Virus record (IMG/VR): IMGVR_UViG_3300044630_002434
Span: 55,712 to 119,711 of that record
Length of the DNA stretch: 64,000 bases
Direction: 5' to 3' (one strand)
Origin: a virus
This document shows, piece by piece, positions 7,526 to 14,462 of the stretch; position 1 is the first letter of the stretch, and each line of letters starts with the position of its first letter. A model generated the notes under the pieces. It was not told the origin of the DNA and made no database searches. It saw only the letters and a program-made list of their open reading frames with translations. The position numbers were made by a program, and so were the translations under genes.

Positions 7526-7530
7526 GGAAT

Positions 7531-8016
7531 ATGAAGAAGTTAGTAATTTTATTTGTTGTTTTTTCTCTATCCGTTTTTGGTGTTACCTCTTCTAAGGCTA
7601 ATCCAATAAACAAAATGAAGAAAGATACAAGCACCGTAACATTAAAAATTGGTAAGTGGAGAGATGTTCCCTTTAATGGAAACAATGCTTTTACCTTAAA
7701 CGGAGAGCGCACCCTATGGGCAGCCCAACTCCATGTAACCTGTAAAAAGGCTCCCAAGTATATTAAAATGAGATTTGCTCGTAACCTGCCAAATGGCAAG
7801 ATAGACAGTACTGGAACCAATACTTGGATGCTTAATGGTAAGAAGCCTAATAAGTCTTGGCAAGGTTCCCTTGTCTGGGAAACAACCAGTGACCATCCCA
7901 TGACTGTTCAATACAAGATTATGGGCGGTAAAAACTGCAAGTCTAACTCCCGTCAGTTTAAGTACTGGCAACCAGGAGATAGCGTTCAAGACTTGCTGAT
8001 ACCGCCAACAGGCTAA
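7531..8016 (+). CDS. Secreted beta-rich protein, paralogue of the next gene
   Basis: A 161-residue protein with a signal peptide (KK followed by a hydrophobic stretch to about residue 20, cleavage near SSKA-NP). The mature part aligns by eye to the next gene product: a WxxVxF start, LWAAQLHV, IKMRFARN, a STGT-type loop and a closing RQFKYWQP. Two Cys (about positions 71 and 130) could form a disulphide, absent in the cytosolic paralogue. Function unknown; possibly displayed on or released from the host envelope. The leader carries a hairpin. Confidence 0.75.
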   Translation: MKKLVILFVVFSLSVFGVTSSKANPINKMKKDTSTVTLKIGKWRDVPFNGNNAFTLNGERTLWAAQLHVTCKKAPKYIKMRFARNLPNGKIDSTGTNTWMLNGKKPNKSWQGSLVWETTSDHPMTVQYKIMGGKNCKSNSRQFKYWQPGDSVQDLLIPPTG

Positions 8017-8017
8017 A

Positions 8018-8045
8018 TAGGTGTACACTTAAAGTTCACCACCTA
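8018..8045 (+). promoter_or_regulatory. Leader dyad with GTGTACACTT element
   Basis: TAGGTG (8018-8023) pairs with CACCTA (8040-8045), and the 8-bp palindrome GTGTACAC (8021-8028) is nested inside, followed by ACTTAAAGT. The GTRTACAC core recurs at 13744 and 24722, each in the leader of a plus-strand gene. Possible operator or RNA hairpin. Confidence 0.4.
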
Positions 8046-8058
8046 GATAAGGATAACT

Positions 8059-8451
8059 ATGAGCATAGAATATGTTTCGTGGAAAGCGGGCGACCCAAAG
8101 ATTAAGCCGTCCCCTCAAACCATTCGTCCAAAAGTATGGACACAACTTGATTTTGGCGCACAAGATTCAATTGTTCCAAAGAATACAGGTCACGCTAACT
8201 GGGCTTTTTACATTAACGTAAAAGAACTTGGCGGAGCCAAAGAAATGAAAATTCGTTTTACCCGCGATATCGGAACTAAAGATGCAGACTTTACTGGTCA
8301 GCGTATGCTTGACTTAGCACTAGACAACATTCATTCTGGTACTTGGTTCTTTAAGGCTAACAAGGGTCAGCCAGTTGGTCTTGAAGTTTACCACGCAGGT
8401 ACAGCAGATATGGTAGTTGTTACTCGTGAATTTAAGATGTGGATTCCGTAA
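8059..8451 (+). CDS. Beta-rich hypothetical protein (cytosolic paralogue)
   Basis: A 130-residue protein without a signal peptide, with AAGGAT as ribosome site. It shares a scaffold with the upstream secreted protein: VWTQLDF, ANWAFYINV, MKIRFTRD, DFTGQ, an SG turn and a final REFKMWIP. This indicates a tandem duplication in which only one copy is exported. It could be a small virion or carbohydrate-binding domain. It is followed by a strong terminator. Confidence 0.7.
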   Translation: MSIEYVSWKAGDPKIKPSPQTIRPKVWTQLDFGAQDSIVPKNTGHANWAFYINVKELGGAKEMKIRFTRDIGTKDADFTGQRMLDLALDNIHSGTWFFKANKGQPVGLEVYHAGTADMVVVTREFKMWIP

Positions 8452-8454
8452 CCT

Positions 8455-8997
8455 TTAATCAGAAGAGGCGGTAGATTTTTCTACCGTCTTTTCTTTTTTC
8501 CAAACGCGGAAGAACCCAAGTTCAGAACCAATCACACGAACTCTTTCATAAACCCCTGTGCGCAGTCCCTCTGTGTCAGAACCTGCTTGGTCACTTGTCG
8601 TATCACCCTCAACAACTTCATAACCTACTGGTATCCCCCACTTGCGAATCACCCCAACAACAATACCTACATGGGTTGCTCTTCCTTCTTTTTCAAAGTC
8701 ATAGAACGCTAGGTCTCCCATTCTAACTCTCCACCATTGTATCTGTTCAGAGTTTTCTCTTAGCCGTTCATAACCAATATTACAAGATGCAAACCCCTTT
8801 TTACTTGAAACTTCAACTAACTCACTCAAACCATTTTTTGCAAAGCACCACGAAACGAACATGGCAGAGTACGGATTGTTGTTCAACCCGTACCACTTTC
8901 CATACTTGCTATCTCGATTAGGTCCGTTGGTGTAACCAACTTCTTCTAAGGCAGTACCGACAAGTTCGGAAATCTTAATCTTCAATGGAGTTTGCAT
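8455..8997 (-). CDS. CHAP-domain protein with substituted catalytic Cys
   Basis: A 180-residue protein with the CHAP fold seen in phage endolysins and tail lysins: YGKWYGLNNNPYSAMFVSWCF (residues 32-52), GDLAFYDF and ATHVGIVVG with the catalytic His at about 109. Family members normally read PWCAMFVSW, where Cys is the nucleophile; here that position is Ser44 (codon TCT). Cys51 is nearby but in the helix position usually occupied by a structural residue. It may be a weak or inactive hydrolase, or a cell-wall-binding structural domain. It overlaps the end of the upstream minus-strand gene. Confidence 0.75.
   Translation of the reverse strand: MQTPLKIKISELVGTALEEVGYTNGPNRDSKYGKWYGLNNNPYSAMFVSWCFAKNGLSELVEVSSKKGFASCNIGYERLRENSEQIQWWRVRMGDLAFYDFEKEGRATHVGIVVGVIRKWGIPVGYEVVEGDTTSDQAGSDTEGLRTGVYERVRVIGSELGFFRVWKKEKTVEKSTASSD
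8469..8499 (+). terminator. Rho-independent terminator of the left operon
   Basis: CGGTAGA (8469-8475), a TTTT loop and TCTACCG (8480-8486) form a 7-bp stem followed by a T-rich tail. It ends plus-strand transcription just after 8451. It lies inside the 3' end of the convergent CHAP-like gene, so the coding sequence and the terminator share bases. Confidence 0.8.
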
Positions 8998-9307
8998 TTT
9001 CGAGTTTCTTTTCCTCTTTACGCTCTTTCACAATATTTTCTACTGTTTTGTTCTTCCAGTGTACCGTCTTTACTCTGGACACATAGAACGAACGAAACAC
9101 AGAGTACCCTTTTCGACCACCGACAACATCAATCCATTCAGCAGTTGGAGTCTTTACGTGCTTAACAAATCTGAATCTACCTGCTTCACCAGTAATAGAT
9201 AGTTCTGTACCAGCAACTACAGTTCGACCATTAATTTGAATCTCATTCTTTACTGTCCAATTATCTGGATGCGCTTTGGTTTTTTGCTTGCTCACTTTTT
9301 TTCCCAT
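8975..9307 (-). CDS. Conserved actinophage-type hypothetical protein
   Basis: A 110-residue protein with a beta-rich core (IQINGRTVVAGTELSITGE, FRFVKHV, WIDVVGG, RVKTVHW) and basic ends. This arrangement looks like a family I have met in actinophages, but I have no reliable name or function for it. The start at 9307 fits the leaderless promoter at 9314-9342, with the -10 box six bases before the ATG. First gene of a two-gene minus-strand operon with the CHAP-like protein. Confidence 0.65.
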   Translation of the reverse strand: MGKKVSKQKTKAHPDNWTVKNEIQINGRTVVAGTELSITGEAGRFRFVKHVKTPTAEWIDVVGGRKGYSVFRSFYVSRVKTVHWKNKTVENIVKERKEEKKLENANSIED

Positions 9308-9313
9308 AACTAG

Positions 9314-9342
9314 ATTGTATCATACCTTCCTGACATAAGCAA
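9314..9342 (-). promoter_or_regulatory. Minus-strand promoter giving a leaderless mRNA
   Basis: Read on the minus strand: -35 TTGCTT (9342-9337), a 17-base spacer, then extended TGA-TACAAT (-10 at 9319-9314) and six bases to the ATG at 9307. The expected transcription start coincides with the start codon, and no ribosome site is present. Confidence 0.65.
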
Positions 9343-9377
9343 ATCCCCGCGAGTTACAAGGTCGAAACTATTTTCCA

Positions 9378-9386
9378 TGATACTGT
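9378..9386 (+). promoter_or_regulatory. Extended -10 promoter for the propeller gene
   Basis: TGA-TACTGT lies seven bases before the ATG at 9394, and that gene has no visible Shine-Dalgarno sequence. This suggests a leaderless start back to back with the minus-strand promoter at 9314. No good -35 box is seen, so support is modest. Confidence 0.4.
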
Positions 9387-9393
9387 TTATTCT

Positions 9394-10470
9394 ATGCCTG
9401 AAGTATCAATCCCAACGAGTGTACCAACTGCTGGTGACTTATTCGACGCAAAGACGAAACAACTTGCGCGTTTCTGTGAAGAACCAGCGTGGTCTGCCTA
9501 TAACCCTTCTATCTGCTACACAGAAGAGCATGGGTATCTCGTACTGCTACGCTCCTCAAACGGCTGGCTACGCGACCACAGACCAGAGTGGCAAGTAGAA
9601 ACAGGCGACGAACTTACCACTGAGGATTCCTACGAGAACCCCGGAGAATGGTACCAGGCTTCATATATTAATTCCGTTCTAGGAACAGAGAAGCATTTTA
9701 GAAATAGAATGTTTCTTGCAAGTCTAAACACAAAGACACTCAATCTTTCTTACTTGAAAGAGATAGACCTAACTCAGGCTTACTCACAAGCCCCCGCAAA
9801 ACTTATAAGAGGAATAGAAGATGGAAGACTCTACTACGACGGAGAAACGCTACGAATCTCTGCGACGGTATTTGAAATTGGGCACATTAATGTTGCTCGT
9901 ATTTGTTCTGTTGAACTGGACTTAAGCGGAGATACTCCACGCGGTGTTTCGTTTGAGATGTTTGACTCTCCTGTTAATGAAGATACCGTCGAGAAAAACT
10001 GGATGCCAGTTCATAAGTCATCTATTTTTAACCCAGATGATGTAACTTTTGATTATCTTTATTCTTCAGGAAAGACCTACACAATCAAAGACCGTTCCCT
10101 AAAAGAAGTTGGCGGACCAGCACCGTCCGTCCGAGGTGGCTCACAACTTATCGGTTTAGAGAACGGAACCATGCTTGCAATTGTCCACCAGTGCGTTTCA
10201 GCCGAGTACATTAGATTTGCTAACCTAACCAAGGAAGCACTATTCCGTCGTCGTTATGTTCACCGCTTTATTCAGTATGACGAAAAGGGAAGAATCATAA
10301 AGGTTTCCGATATGTTTAACTTCCTAAACAAGTCAGTAGAGTTTGCAGGTGGAATGGCAATACACGAAAACAAACTCCTAGTTAGTTTTGGTGCCCTAGA
10401 CTCATCATCACACATAGCATCCATCCCCCTTAAAAACGTCTTGGCGAATCTTCGTCCTCCTCGTCTTTAA
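9394..10470 (+). CDS. GH130-like five-bladed beta-propeller protein (copy 1)
   Basis: A 358-residue protein with the landmarks of glycoside hydrolase/phosphorylase beta-propellers of the GH43/GH130 type: NPSI near the start, RNRMFLASL, a central RGIEDGRLYYDG (family E-D-x-R), EKNWMPVHK, RGGSQLIGLENGT and a late VHRFIQYDEKG. Two paralogues lie at 15163 and 46346. It may cleave, phosphorolyse or simply bind mannosides or other host glycans; the substrate cannot be told from sequence. No signal peptide, so it acts in the cytosol or in the virion. Confidence 0.65.
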   Translation: MPEVSIPTSVPTAGDLFDAKTKQLARFCEEPAWSAYNPSICYTEEHGYLVLLRSSNGWLRDHRPEWQVETGDELTTEDSYENPGEWYQASYINSVLGTEKHFRNRMFLASLNTKTLNLSYLKEIDLTQAYSQAPAKLIRGIEDGRLYYDGETLRISATVFEIGHINVARICSVELDLSGDTPRGVSFEMFDSPVNEDTVEKNWMPVHKSSIFNPDDVTFDYLYSSGKTYTIKDRSLKEVGGPAPSVRGGSQLIGLENGTMLAIVHQCVSAEYIRFANLTKEALFRRRYVHRFIQYDEKGRIIKVSDMFNFLNKSVEFAGGMAIHENKLLVSFGALDSSSHIASIPLKNVLANLRPPRL

Positions 10471-10515
10471 GTCCTATGAAGTCGACAAAATCGAACTTTC
10501 CATTATAGAGGAACA

Positions 10516-10884
10516 ATGAGCGAAGACGGTAATAACGAACGCGAAGAAGAAGTGGATGGCATGATTGAATTCCTCATTGAGTCAGGTGCTTTAGAACTTA
10601 CTTCTATAGATAAAAACGGAGACCCTGTTTACAGGATTACTAGTATTTGTAAAGACTTATTCCCTGACCTCTACTACGAACATATGAAGAACGCGGACGA
10701 CACTGCTTTTGCTTTATGGCAAAAAGGTTTATTAGAGATTTCCTTTGCTGAAGACAACACTAACTACATCACGATGTCCGCCGAGAACTACTTAAGATAT
10801 CTAGACATTGCTGACCAGTTATCTGAAGACGAAGAAAGTCTTATGTTTGTCTTGATAAATAAGAATATTCTGGACGCTCAGTAG
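10516..10884 (+). CDS. Hypothetical acidic protein
   Basis: A 122-residue protein with a GAGGAA ribosome site. It is very acidic. The core (IEFLIESGALELTSIDKNG, PVYRITSICKDLFPDLY) looks like a winged-helix pair with a beta hairpin, as in small phage transcription factors or anti-sigma-like proteins. There is no firm homology. It sits just upstream of the ncRNA candidate, whose promoter follows its stop codon by a few bases. Confidence 0.55.
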   Translation: MSEDGNNEREEEVDGMIEFLIESGALELTSIDKNGDPVYRITSICKDLFPDLYYEHMKNADDTAFALWQKGLLEISFAEDNTNYITMSAENYLRYLDIADQLSEDEESLMFVLINKNILDAQ

Positions 10885-10887
10885 GAC

Positions 10888-10914
10888 TTGACACCGTTCT
10901 AGGTTTCTTATAAT
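10888..10914 (+). promoter_or_regulatory. Near-consensus promoter of the ncRNA candidate
   Basis: TTGACA (10888-10893) and TATAAT (10909-10914) are both perfect sigma70-type hexamers, separated by 15 bases (16 if the -35 is read one base earlier). No plausible protein gene follows before the terminator at 11061-11099. It is the strongest-looking promoter in the window. Confidence 0.75.
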
Positions 10915-10920
10915 CTACAG

Positions 10921-11106
10921 ATAGTTCTTGATGTATTAGGTGTTTTCTGCCAGTTCTACTAATACATTAAGACCCTTCGCAGAAATGTGGTTTGTTCTCC
11001 TTTCCTACATTTTTTTGGAAGCGCGTTGTCCCGGCACTTGCGAACACGGGGCACACATAAAAACCGCCCCACCGAATCTAATTCTGCGTAGGGCGGTTTA
11101 TTTATT
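10921..11106 (+). ncRNA. Candidate structured small RNA with H-type pseudoknot
   Basis: The transcript is bounded by a near-consensus promoter and a strong terminator, about 185 nt. ATGTATTAG (10931-10939) pairs perfectly with CTAATACAT (10959-10967). Loop bases TTTCTGC (10944-10950) pair perfectly with GCAGAAA (10979-10985) outside the stem, making a pseudoknot. A second stem joins 11027-11033 with 11047-11053 (one G-U). The single-stranded CTCCTTTC at 10997-11004 matches the 3' end of 16S rRNA and could pair with ribosome sites. It is not a tRNA, tmRNA or any riboswitch I recognise. The function (riboregulator, decoy, or host RNA mimic) is unknown. Confidence 0.55.
11061..11105. terminator. 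Bidirectional terminator between convergent units
   Basis: AAACCGCCC (11061-11069) and GGGCGGTTT (11091-11099) form a perfect 9-bp stem with a 21-base loop. A T-rich tail follows on the plus strand and TTTTTATG on the minus strand. It ends the ncRNA and the convergent NlpC/P60 gene. Confidence 0.8.
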
Positions 11107-11115
11107 TATTCAATT

Positions 11116-11625
11116 TTATAGTCTTCTAAACTGGACATTCTTGCTCCAGATTTTTTCAATTTTTACTACTCTGCCTGGTTTCGGAGAGTGTAAGACTTCT
11201 CCGTTTCCTGCATAGATTGCGACGTGGTAAGCATGACCACCTGACGAAAAGAAAAACACCAAGTCACCGACTTGAGCGTCTCCACGAGCAATCTTTTTTG
11301 ACTGCTTGTATTGACCTCCAGTAGTTCTTGCTATTTCCTTACCTTTCTTCTTGTAGATGTACTGAGTAAACCCAGAACAGTCAAAACACTTAGGATTTGT
11401 TCCACCCTTGCAGTAAGGGATTCCTAAATACTTTAGACCAATTTTGTACGTGGATATAGGTTTTGCTAGAAAACTTTCACTAGCCTTTATTTCTCCTAGA
11501 GTTATATTCGACTTTACTGATAATTCATTAGCGTTGGCTTGACCCTGGGTTACTGGTGGCGATATGACCATAGCGGACATAAGAAGCGCAGTAACGGTGG
11601 TCAAAACCTTGGTTCTGACTAACAT
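11116..11625 (-). CDS. Secreted NlpC/P60 peptidoglycan endopeptidase
   Basis: A 169-residue protein with an N-terminal signal sequence (residues 1-30, cleavage near GQA-NAN) and an NlpC/P60 domain: DCSGFTQYIY with catalytic C83, GDLVFFFSSGGHAYHVAIY with His134, and a third polar residue near H146. The family cleaves D-Glu-mDAP bonds of peptidoglycan. Export by the host Sec system implies action from outside the membrane, as a lysis or envelope-remodelling enzyme. The ATG at 11625 follows an extended -10 by seven bases; two upstream in-frame GTG codons are less likely. Confidence 0.85.
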   Translation of the reverse strand: MLVRTKVLTTVTALLMSAMVISPPVTQGQANANELSVKSNITLGEIKASESFLAKPISTYKIGLKYLGIPYCKGGTNPKCFDCSGFTQYIYKKKGKEIARTTGGQYKQSKKIARGDAQVGDLVFFFSSGGHAYHVAIYAGNGEVLHSPKPGRVVKIEKIWSKNVQFRRL

Positions 11626-11632
11626 CACCACT

Positions 11633-11662
11633 AGTTTACCAGATTGGTATAATATTCGCCAA
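11633..11662 (-). promoter_or_regulatory. Leaderless promoter of the NlpC/P60 gene
   Basis: Read on the minus strand: -35 TTGGCG (11662-11657), an 18-base spacer, an extended -10 TGG-TAAACT (hexamer 11638-11633), then seven bases to the ATG at 11625, with no ribosome site. Confidence 0.5.
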
Positions 11663-11775
11663 ACCCAAACCTTGAAAACCCCACTAAACCAGTTTTTCGG
11701 TTTGTCGTCTTCTAAAGTTTTTTATCCCGTGAAGTCTGGAAAAATGACTTTTCTATTATATAGAAATCAAAACTG

Positions 11776-12519
11776 TTACTTTTTCTTCTTCTTTTTGTTG
11801 GTGTTGCCGTAATTAACAGCCTTTTTCTGTTTAGCCAACCATTCGTCATAGTTAGATTCAACAATCCAAACTTGCTTATGATGACCGAATACAGCGCCTG
11901 TATGAGCCACCATAGGGATTTTTAGCGACTGTACGCGCTCACAGAAGGTCAAATCCTCAGAGAGCCACTTGTTATCGCCAATCGGACCGTCTTGGAACCA
12001 AGCCCAATCCTCACCAAAATGCTTGCTGTATCCCTTACGAACCTCTTCAAGCACGGAACGGTGAATCATCATTGCACCAGTCCCCGCTGCGTAAATCTCA
12101 ACCAGAGAGTTTTTAGGGTAGTCATAAAACGGCTGGACACCTAGTTCTCCACCATGATTCACAAAGATAAGTGGAACAGGTTCTAACTGCCCTGGCTCTG
12201 GAACGGTTCCAGTGAAGTAAAGTCCGCTAACAAAAGGATAAACGTCCTTGTCTGCACTGTTCACAAGTTTATCAAAACCGTCTTGACTAATGTATTCATC
12301 AGCGTCAACAATAAATAACCAGTCATCTGTTGTTCCATCGAGGAAGTTCTTCACTTGAATATTACGACTCTTGGCTAATAGACCCAGCCCTTGAACACTA
12401 TGAAAGTTACCAATTCTATTAGGATTTTGCTTAATCAAATCCATTACACTATGCGCAAAGAACGCATCAACTTCACCGTGGTGACACCACGAAATACATA
12501 CTGTTTCATTATCCTGCAT
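11776..12519 (-). CDS. GT-A-type glycosyltransferase
   Basis: A 247-residue protein with a family 2-like layout: an N-terminal CISWCHHGEVDAFF, then WLFIVDADEYIS (a D-x-D metal and nucleotide-sugar site near residue 70) and a polar acceptor half with GTGAMMIHR and EDLTFCERV. It probably transfers a sugar to DNA, a virion protein or a host surface glycan. The C-terminus ends in an all-Lys tail. I use the ATG at 12519, which follows a good promoter by 11 bases, rather than an upstream extension into the divergent promoter. Confidence 0.7.
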   Translation of the reverse strand: MQDNETVCISWCHHGEVDAFFAHSVMDLIKQNPNRIGNFHSVQGLGLLAKSRNIQVKNFLDGTTDDWLFIVDADEYISQDGFDKLVNSADKDVYPFVSGLYFTGTVPEPGQLEPVPLIFVNHGGELGVQPFYDYPKNSLVEIYAAGTGAMMIHRSVLEEVRKGYSKHFGEDWAWFQDGPIGDNKWLSEDLTFCERVQSLKIPMVAHTGAVFGHHKQVWIVESNYDEWLAKQKKAVNYGNTNKKKKKK

Positions 12520-12530
12520 GGAAAAACAGT

Positions 12531-12559
12531 ACCATAGCCGTCTTGTTTTCTCCATCCAA
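12531..12559 (-). promoter_or_regulatory. Divergent promoter, minus-strand side
   Basis: Read on the minus strand: -35 TTGGAT (12559-12554), a 17-base spacer, -10 TATGGT (12536-12531). The ATG at 12519 follows after 11 bases, leaving a leader of about 5 nt. Confidence 0.6.
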
Positions 12560-12571
12560 CAGGCGTATGAT
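12543..12571 (+). promoter_or_regulatory. Divergent promoter, plus-strand side (leaderless)
   Basis: -35 TTGTTT (12543-12548), a 17-base spacer, -10 TATGAT (12566-12571), then six bases to the ATG at 12578. No ribosome site is visible. It overlaps the minus-strand promoter, so polymerases at the two would compete. Confidence 0.6.
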
Positions 12572-12577
12572 TTTCCT

Positions 12578-13678
12578 ATGACTGATGAACTATGGTACAA
12601 ATTAGAACACTCAAACTCACCCCTGACTTCTCAAGTGCAGATGGATGATGTTACAGAAGACCTAATTAAGCCATTTGACTATCAGTCAGAAGGTGAAGAA
12701 TCCTTCTACCCATATCTAGTCCCTCTAGATATTCCTAAGGACTTCGGTATCGGAGTCATTGTTGGAGCCTCTGGCACGGGCAAATCGACTCTTCTCAAAT
12801 CATTTGGTGAACCAGTACGCCCCAAATGGTCAGCGCAATCTATTGCTTCTCACTTTGAGAGCGCAGTAGAGGCAAATGAGAAGTTTTCGGCGGCGGGTTT
12901 AATGTCCGTGCCAGATTGGGTAAAGCCTTACAGCGTCCTATCCACTGGTCAGCAGTTCCGAGCAGACCTTGCTCGCTCTCTCCACGACGGCGCGGTCATT
13001 GACGAATTCACTTCTGTCATTGACAGGACTGTTGCCAAGGCAGCGTCTACGGCTATGTCTCGGTATGTACGCAAGAACGGTATACGCAACATTGTTCTGG
13101 CAACCTGCCACAGAGATGTTCTTGAGTACCTAGAACCAGACTGGATAATCGACACAGACCGTGGCGAGTGGACTACTGGGAGGTCACTTCGGCGACCAGA
13201 ACTGGACATCACAGTTTATCCTTGCTCAAACCAAGTTTGGGGTTACTTCGCTAAGCACCACTATTTATCCGAATCGCTCAACAAGTCAGCACACTGCTAC
13301 TTGGCATTCAGCGATGGAAAAGTAGTTGGCTTCGTTGCTTCACTGGCGTACCCCTCAGGAAGCGTACAGAACGCTTACAGAGAGCACCGCTTAGTAATCC
13401 ACCCTGATTATCAGGGCTTTGGTATTGGTCCAAGACTTTCCGAGGTTATAGCCCAGCACTACATTAGTAATGGCAAGCGTTACTTCTCAAAGACTTCCCA
13501 CCCCCGTTTAGGTGGATATCGTGACCAGTCCCCTGTATGGAAGCCAACCTCAAAGAACCACATGAAACGAAAAGACGGACAAGACGCTACAAAAACACGG
13601 TGGACTATTAATCCTGACCGTTGGTCTTATTCTCACGAATTCATCGGAGAGCCCGGAAAAATCAATTCTGAGGTATAG
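12578..13678 (+). CDS. ABC-type ATPase fused to GNAT acetyltransferase-like domain (COG2401 type)
   Basis: A 366-residue fusion. Residues 55-200 form an ABC ATPase: Walker A GASGTGKST (63-71), a signature loop LSTGQQFRADLARSL (121-135), Walker B AVIDEFTS (139-146) and switch His178. Residues 210-300 form a GNAT fold with HHYLSESLNKSAHCYLAF, VVGFVASL and the acetyl-CoA loop VIHPDYQGFGIG (273-284). This architecture is known as COG2401; its GNAT half resembles Mom-type proteins. It may drive an ATP-dependent DNA or RNA modification, alone or with the Mom-like gene at 3694. No transmembrane domain, so it is not a transporter. The exact substrate is unknown. Confidence 0.75.
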   Translation: MTDELWYKLEHSNSPLTSQVQMDDVTEDLIKPFDYQSEGEESFYPYLVPLDIPKDFGIGVIVGASGTGKSTLLKSFGEPVRPKWSAQSIASHFESAVEANEKFSAAGLMSVPDWVKPYSVLSTGQQFRADLARSLHDGAVIDEFTSVIDRTVAKAASTAMSRYVRKNGIRNIVLATCHRDVLEYLEPDWIIDTDRGEWTTGRSLRRPELDITVYPCSNQVWGYFAKHHYLSESLNKSAHCYLAFSDGKVVGFVASLAYPSGSVQNAYREHRLVIHPDYQGFGIGPRLSEVIAQHYISNGKRYFSKTSHPRLGGYRDQSPVWKPTSKNHMKRKDGQDATKTRWTINPDRWSYSHEFIGEPGKINSEV

Positions 13679-13692
13679 TAAGAGCACATAAG

Positions 13693-13701
13693 TTATCCAC
13701 A
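13693..13701 (+). promoter_or_regulatory. Perfect DnaA-box sequence in an intergenic region
   Basis: TTATCCACA matches the bacterial DnaA-box consensus exactly and lies in a non-coding stretch before a small membrane-protein gene. A single box is not an origin. Another exact copy near 46378 is inside a coding region, so chance occurrence cannot be excluded. Confidence 0.25.
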
Positions 13702-13743
13702 GGCTAGAAGTGGCGTGTTTAGTACACTTCAGCCATAATAGTT

Positions 13744-13764
13744 GTATACACTTAAGTTTAAGTG
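13744..13764 (+). promoter_or_regulatory. GTATACAC element overlapping a perfect dyad
   Basis: GTATACAC (13744-13751) overlaps the dyad CACTTAA-GT-TTAAGTG (13749-13764; perfect 7-bp arms). A second half copy, GTACACTT, lies at 13722-13729. TTGTAT at 13742-13747 could be a -35 box. A likely operator for the gene at 13799. Confidence 0.45.
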
Positions 13765-13798
13765 TTTATGTTTTATTGCCTTAGAAAGGGCGCAGATA

Positions 13799-14074
13799 GT
13801 GGATATTAATTGGAAGTTACCGTTCGAAATCTTAACCGAACTTTTTTTGTTTGTTTTAGGCTGGACTCTGGTTGCATTAGTTGGTTTGATTGCACTAGCA
13901 ATTGTTATTGGTTTACTAAGAGGAACCAGTGAAATCTTTAAGGGAAGCAAAAAGAAAAAGATAGTTAAGACTGAAGAAGAAGTATCGCTTCAGCCTATGC
14001 TTGGTGTTGTCGAACCCCCAGACAATTTAACTAATCTTCAACTTAAAAGACTCTTTGAGCGTGGAGCAGACTAA
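13799..14074 (+). CDS. Small single-span membrane protein
   Basis: A 91-residue protein. I chose the GTG at 13799 with AAAGGG about 9 bases upstream over a TTG inside the upstream dyad. A long hydrophobic segment (LFLFVLGWTLVALVGLIALA and onward, residues 13-40) is followed by a basic cytosolic stretch (KGSKKKK) and an acidic C-terminus. Possible holin, spanin-like or membrane anchor for the following nucleotide enzymes, but no specific evidence. Confidence 0.55.
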   Translation: MDINWKLPFEILTELFLFVLGWTLVALVGLIALAIVIGLLRGTSEIFKGSKKKKIVKTEEEVSLQPMLGVVEPPDNLTNLQLKRLFERGAD

Positions 14075-14462
14075 CCGACCCTCGTGGGATAACTACTACT
14101 TAGACATTGCTAAGGCTGTTTCGGCAAGAGGCGATTGCGTTCGCGCTCAGCACGGAGCAGTGATTGTTAAAGACCACAAGATTGTCTCCACTGGATATAA
14201 CGGAACTCCAGCAGGGGATGAACGCTCCTGCGGTTCTACAGGTCAATGCCCAAGGGCTCTGGATTCTTCGTCAGAACACTCAAAGGGTCAATATGACCAG
14301 TGTTGGAGCACCCACGCAGAGTCAAACGCGCTTCTACGGGCTTCCTGGAGCGACCTTCAAAGCGCAACTATCTATATAACTGGTCAACCTTGCCCCGGTT
14401 GCTCAAAACTAATCGCATCATCAGGAGTAAGCAGAGTCGTATGGGAAAGAGACCAACAGTAA
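14061..14462 (+). CDS. Deoxycytidylate deaminase
   Basis: A 133-residue zinc enzyme that deaminates dCMP to dUMP, the substrate of thymidylate synthase. The zinc site is STHAESNAL (H85, A86, E87) with QPCPGC (C111 and C114). The insert with CGSTGQCPRA and DQCWSTH is typical of phage T4-type dCMP deaminases, which bind a second zinc. I use the GTG at 14061; a TTG two codons upstream is also possible. It overlaps the membrane-protein gene and its stop overlaps the ATG of thyX, so it forms an operon with it. Confidence 0.9.
   Translation: MEQTNRPSWDNYYLDIAKAVSARGDCVRAQHGAVIVKDHKIVSTGYNGTPAGDERSCGSTGQCPRALDSSSEHSKGQYDQCWSTHAESNALLRASWSDLQSATIYITGQPCPGCSKLIASSGVSRVVWERDQQ

Noticed and set aside
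10940-11215. Open frame over the ncRNA (with an internal ATG at 10985)
   Set aside because: No ribosome site, reads straight through the terminator stem, composition unlike the other genes, and no recognisable protein.
11645-11653. Extended -10 (TGGTATAAT) on the plus strand between NlpC/P60 and the glycosyltransferase
   Set aside because: No -35, no plus-strand gene and no terminator hairpin follow; it would be antisense to the glycosyltransferase. Kept only as a note.
13693-13701. Origin of replication based on a DnaA box
   Set aside because: Only one box, no AT-rich unwinding region or iterons nearby, and a second exact copy falls inside a coding region.
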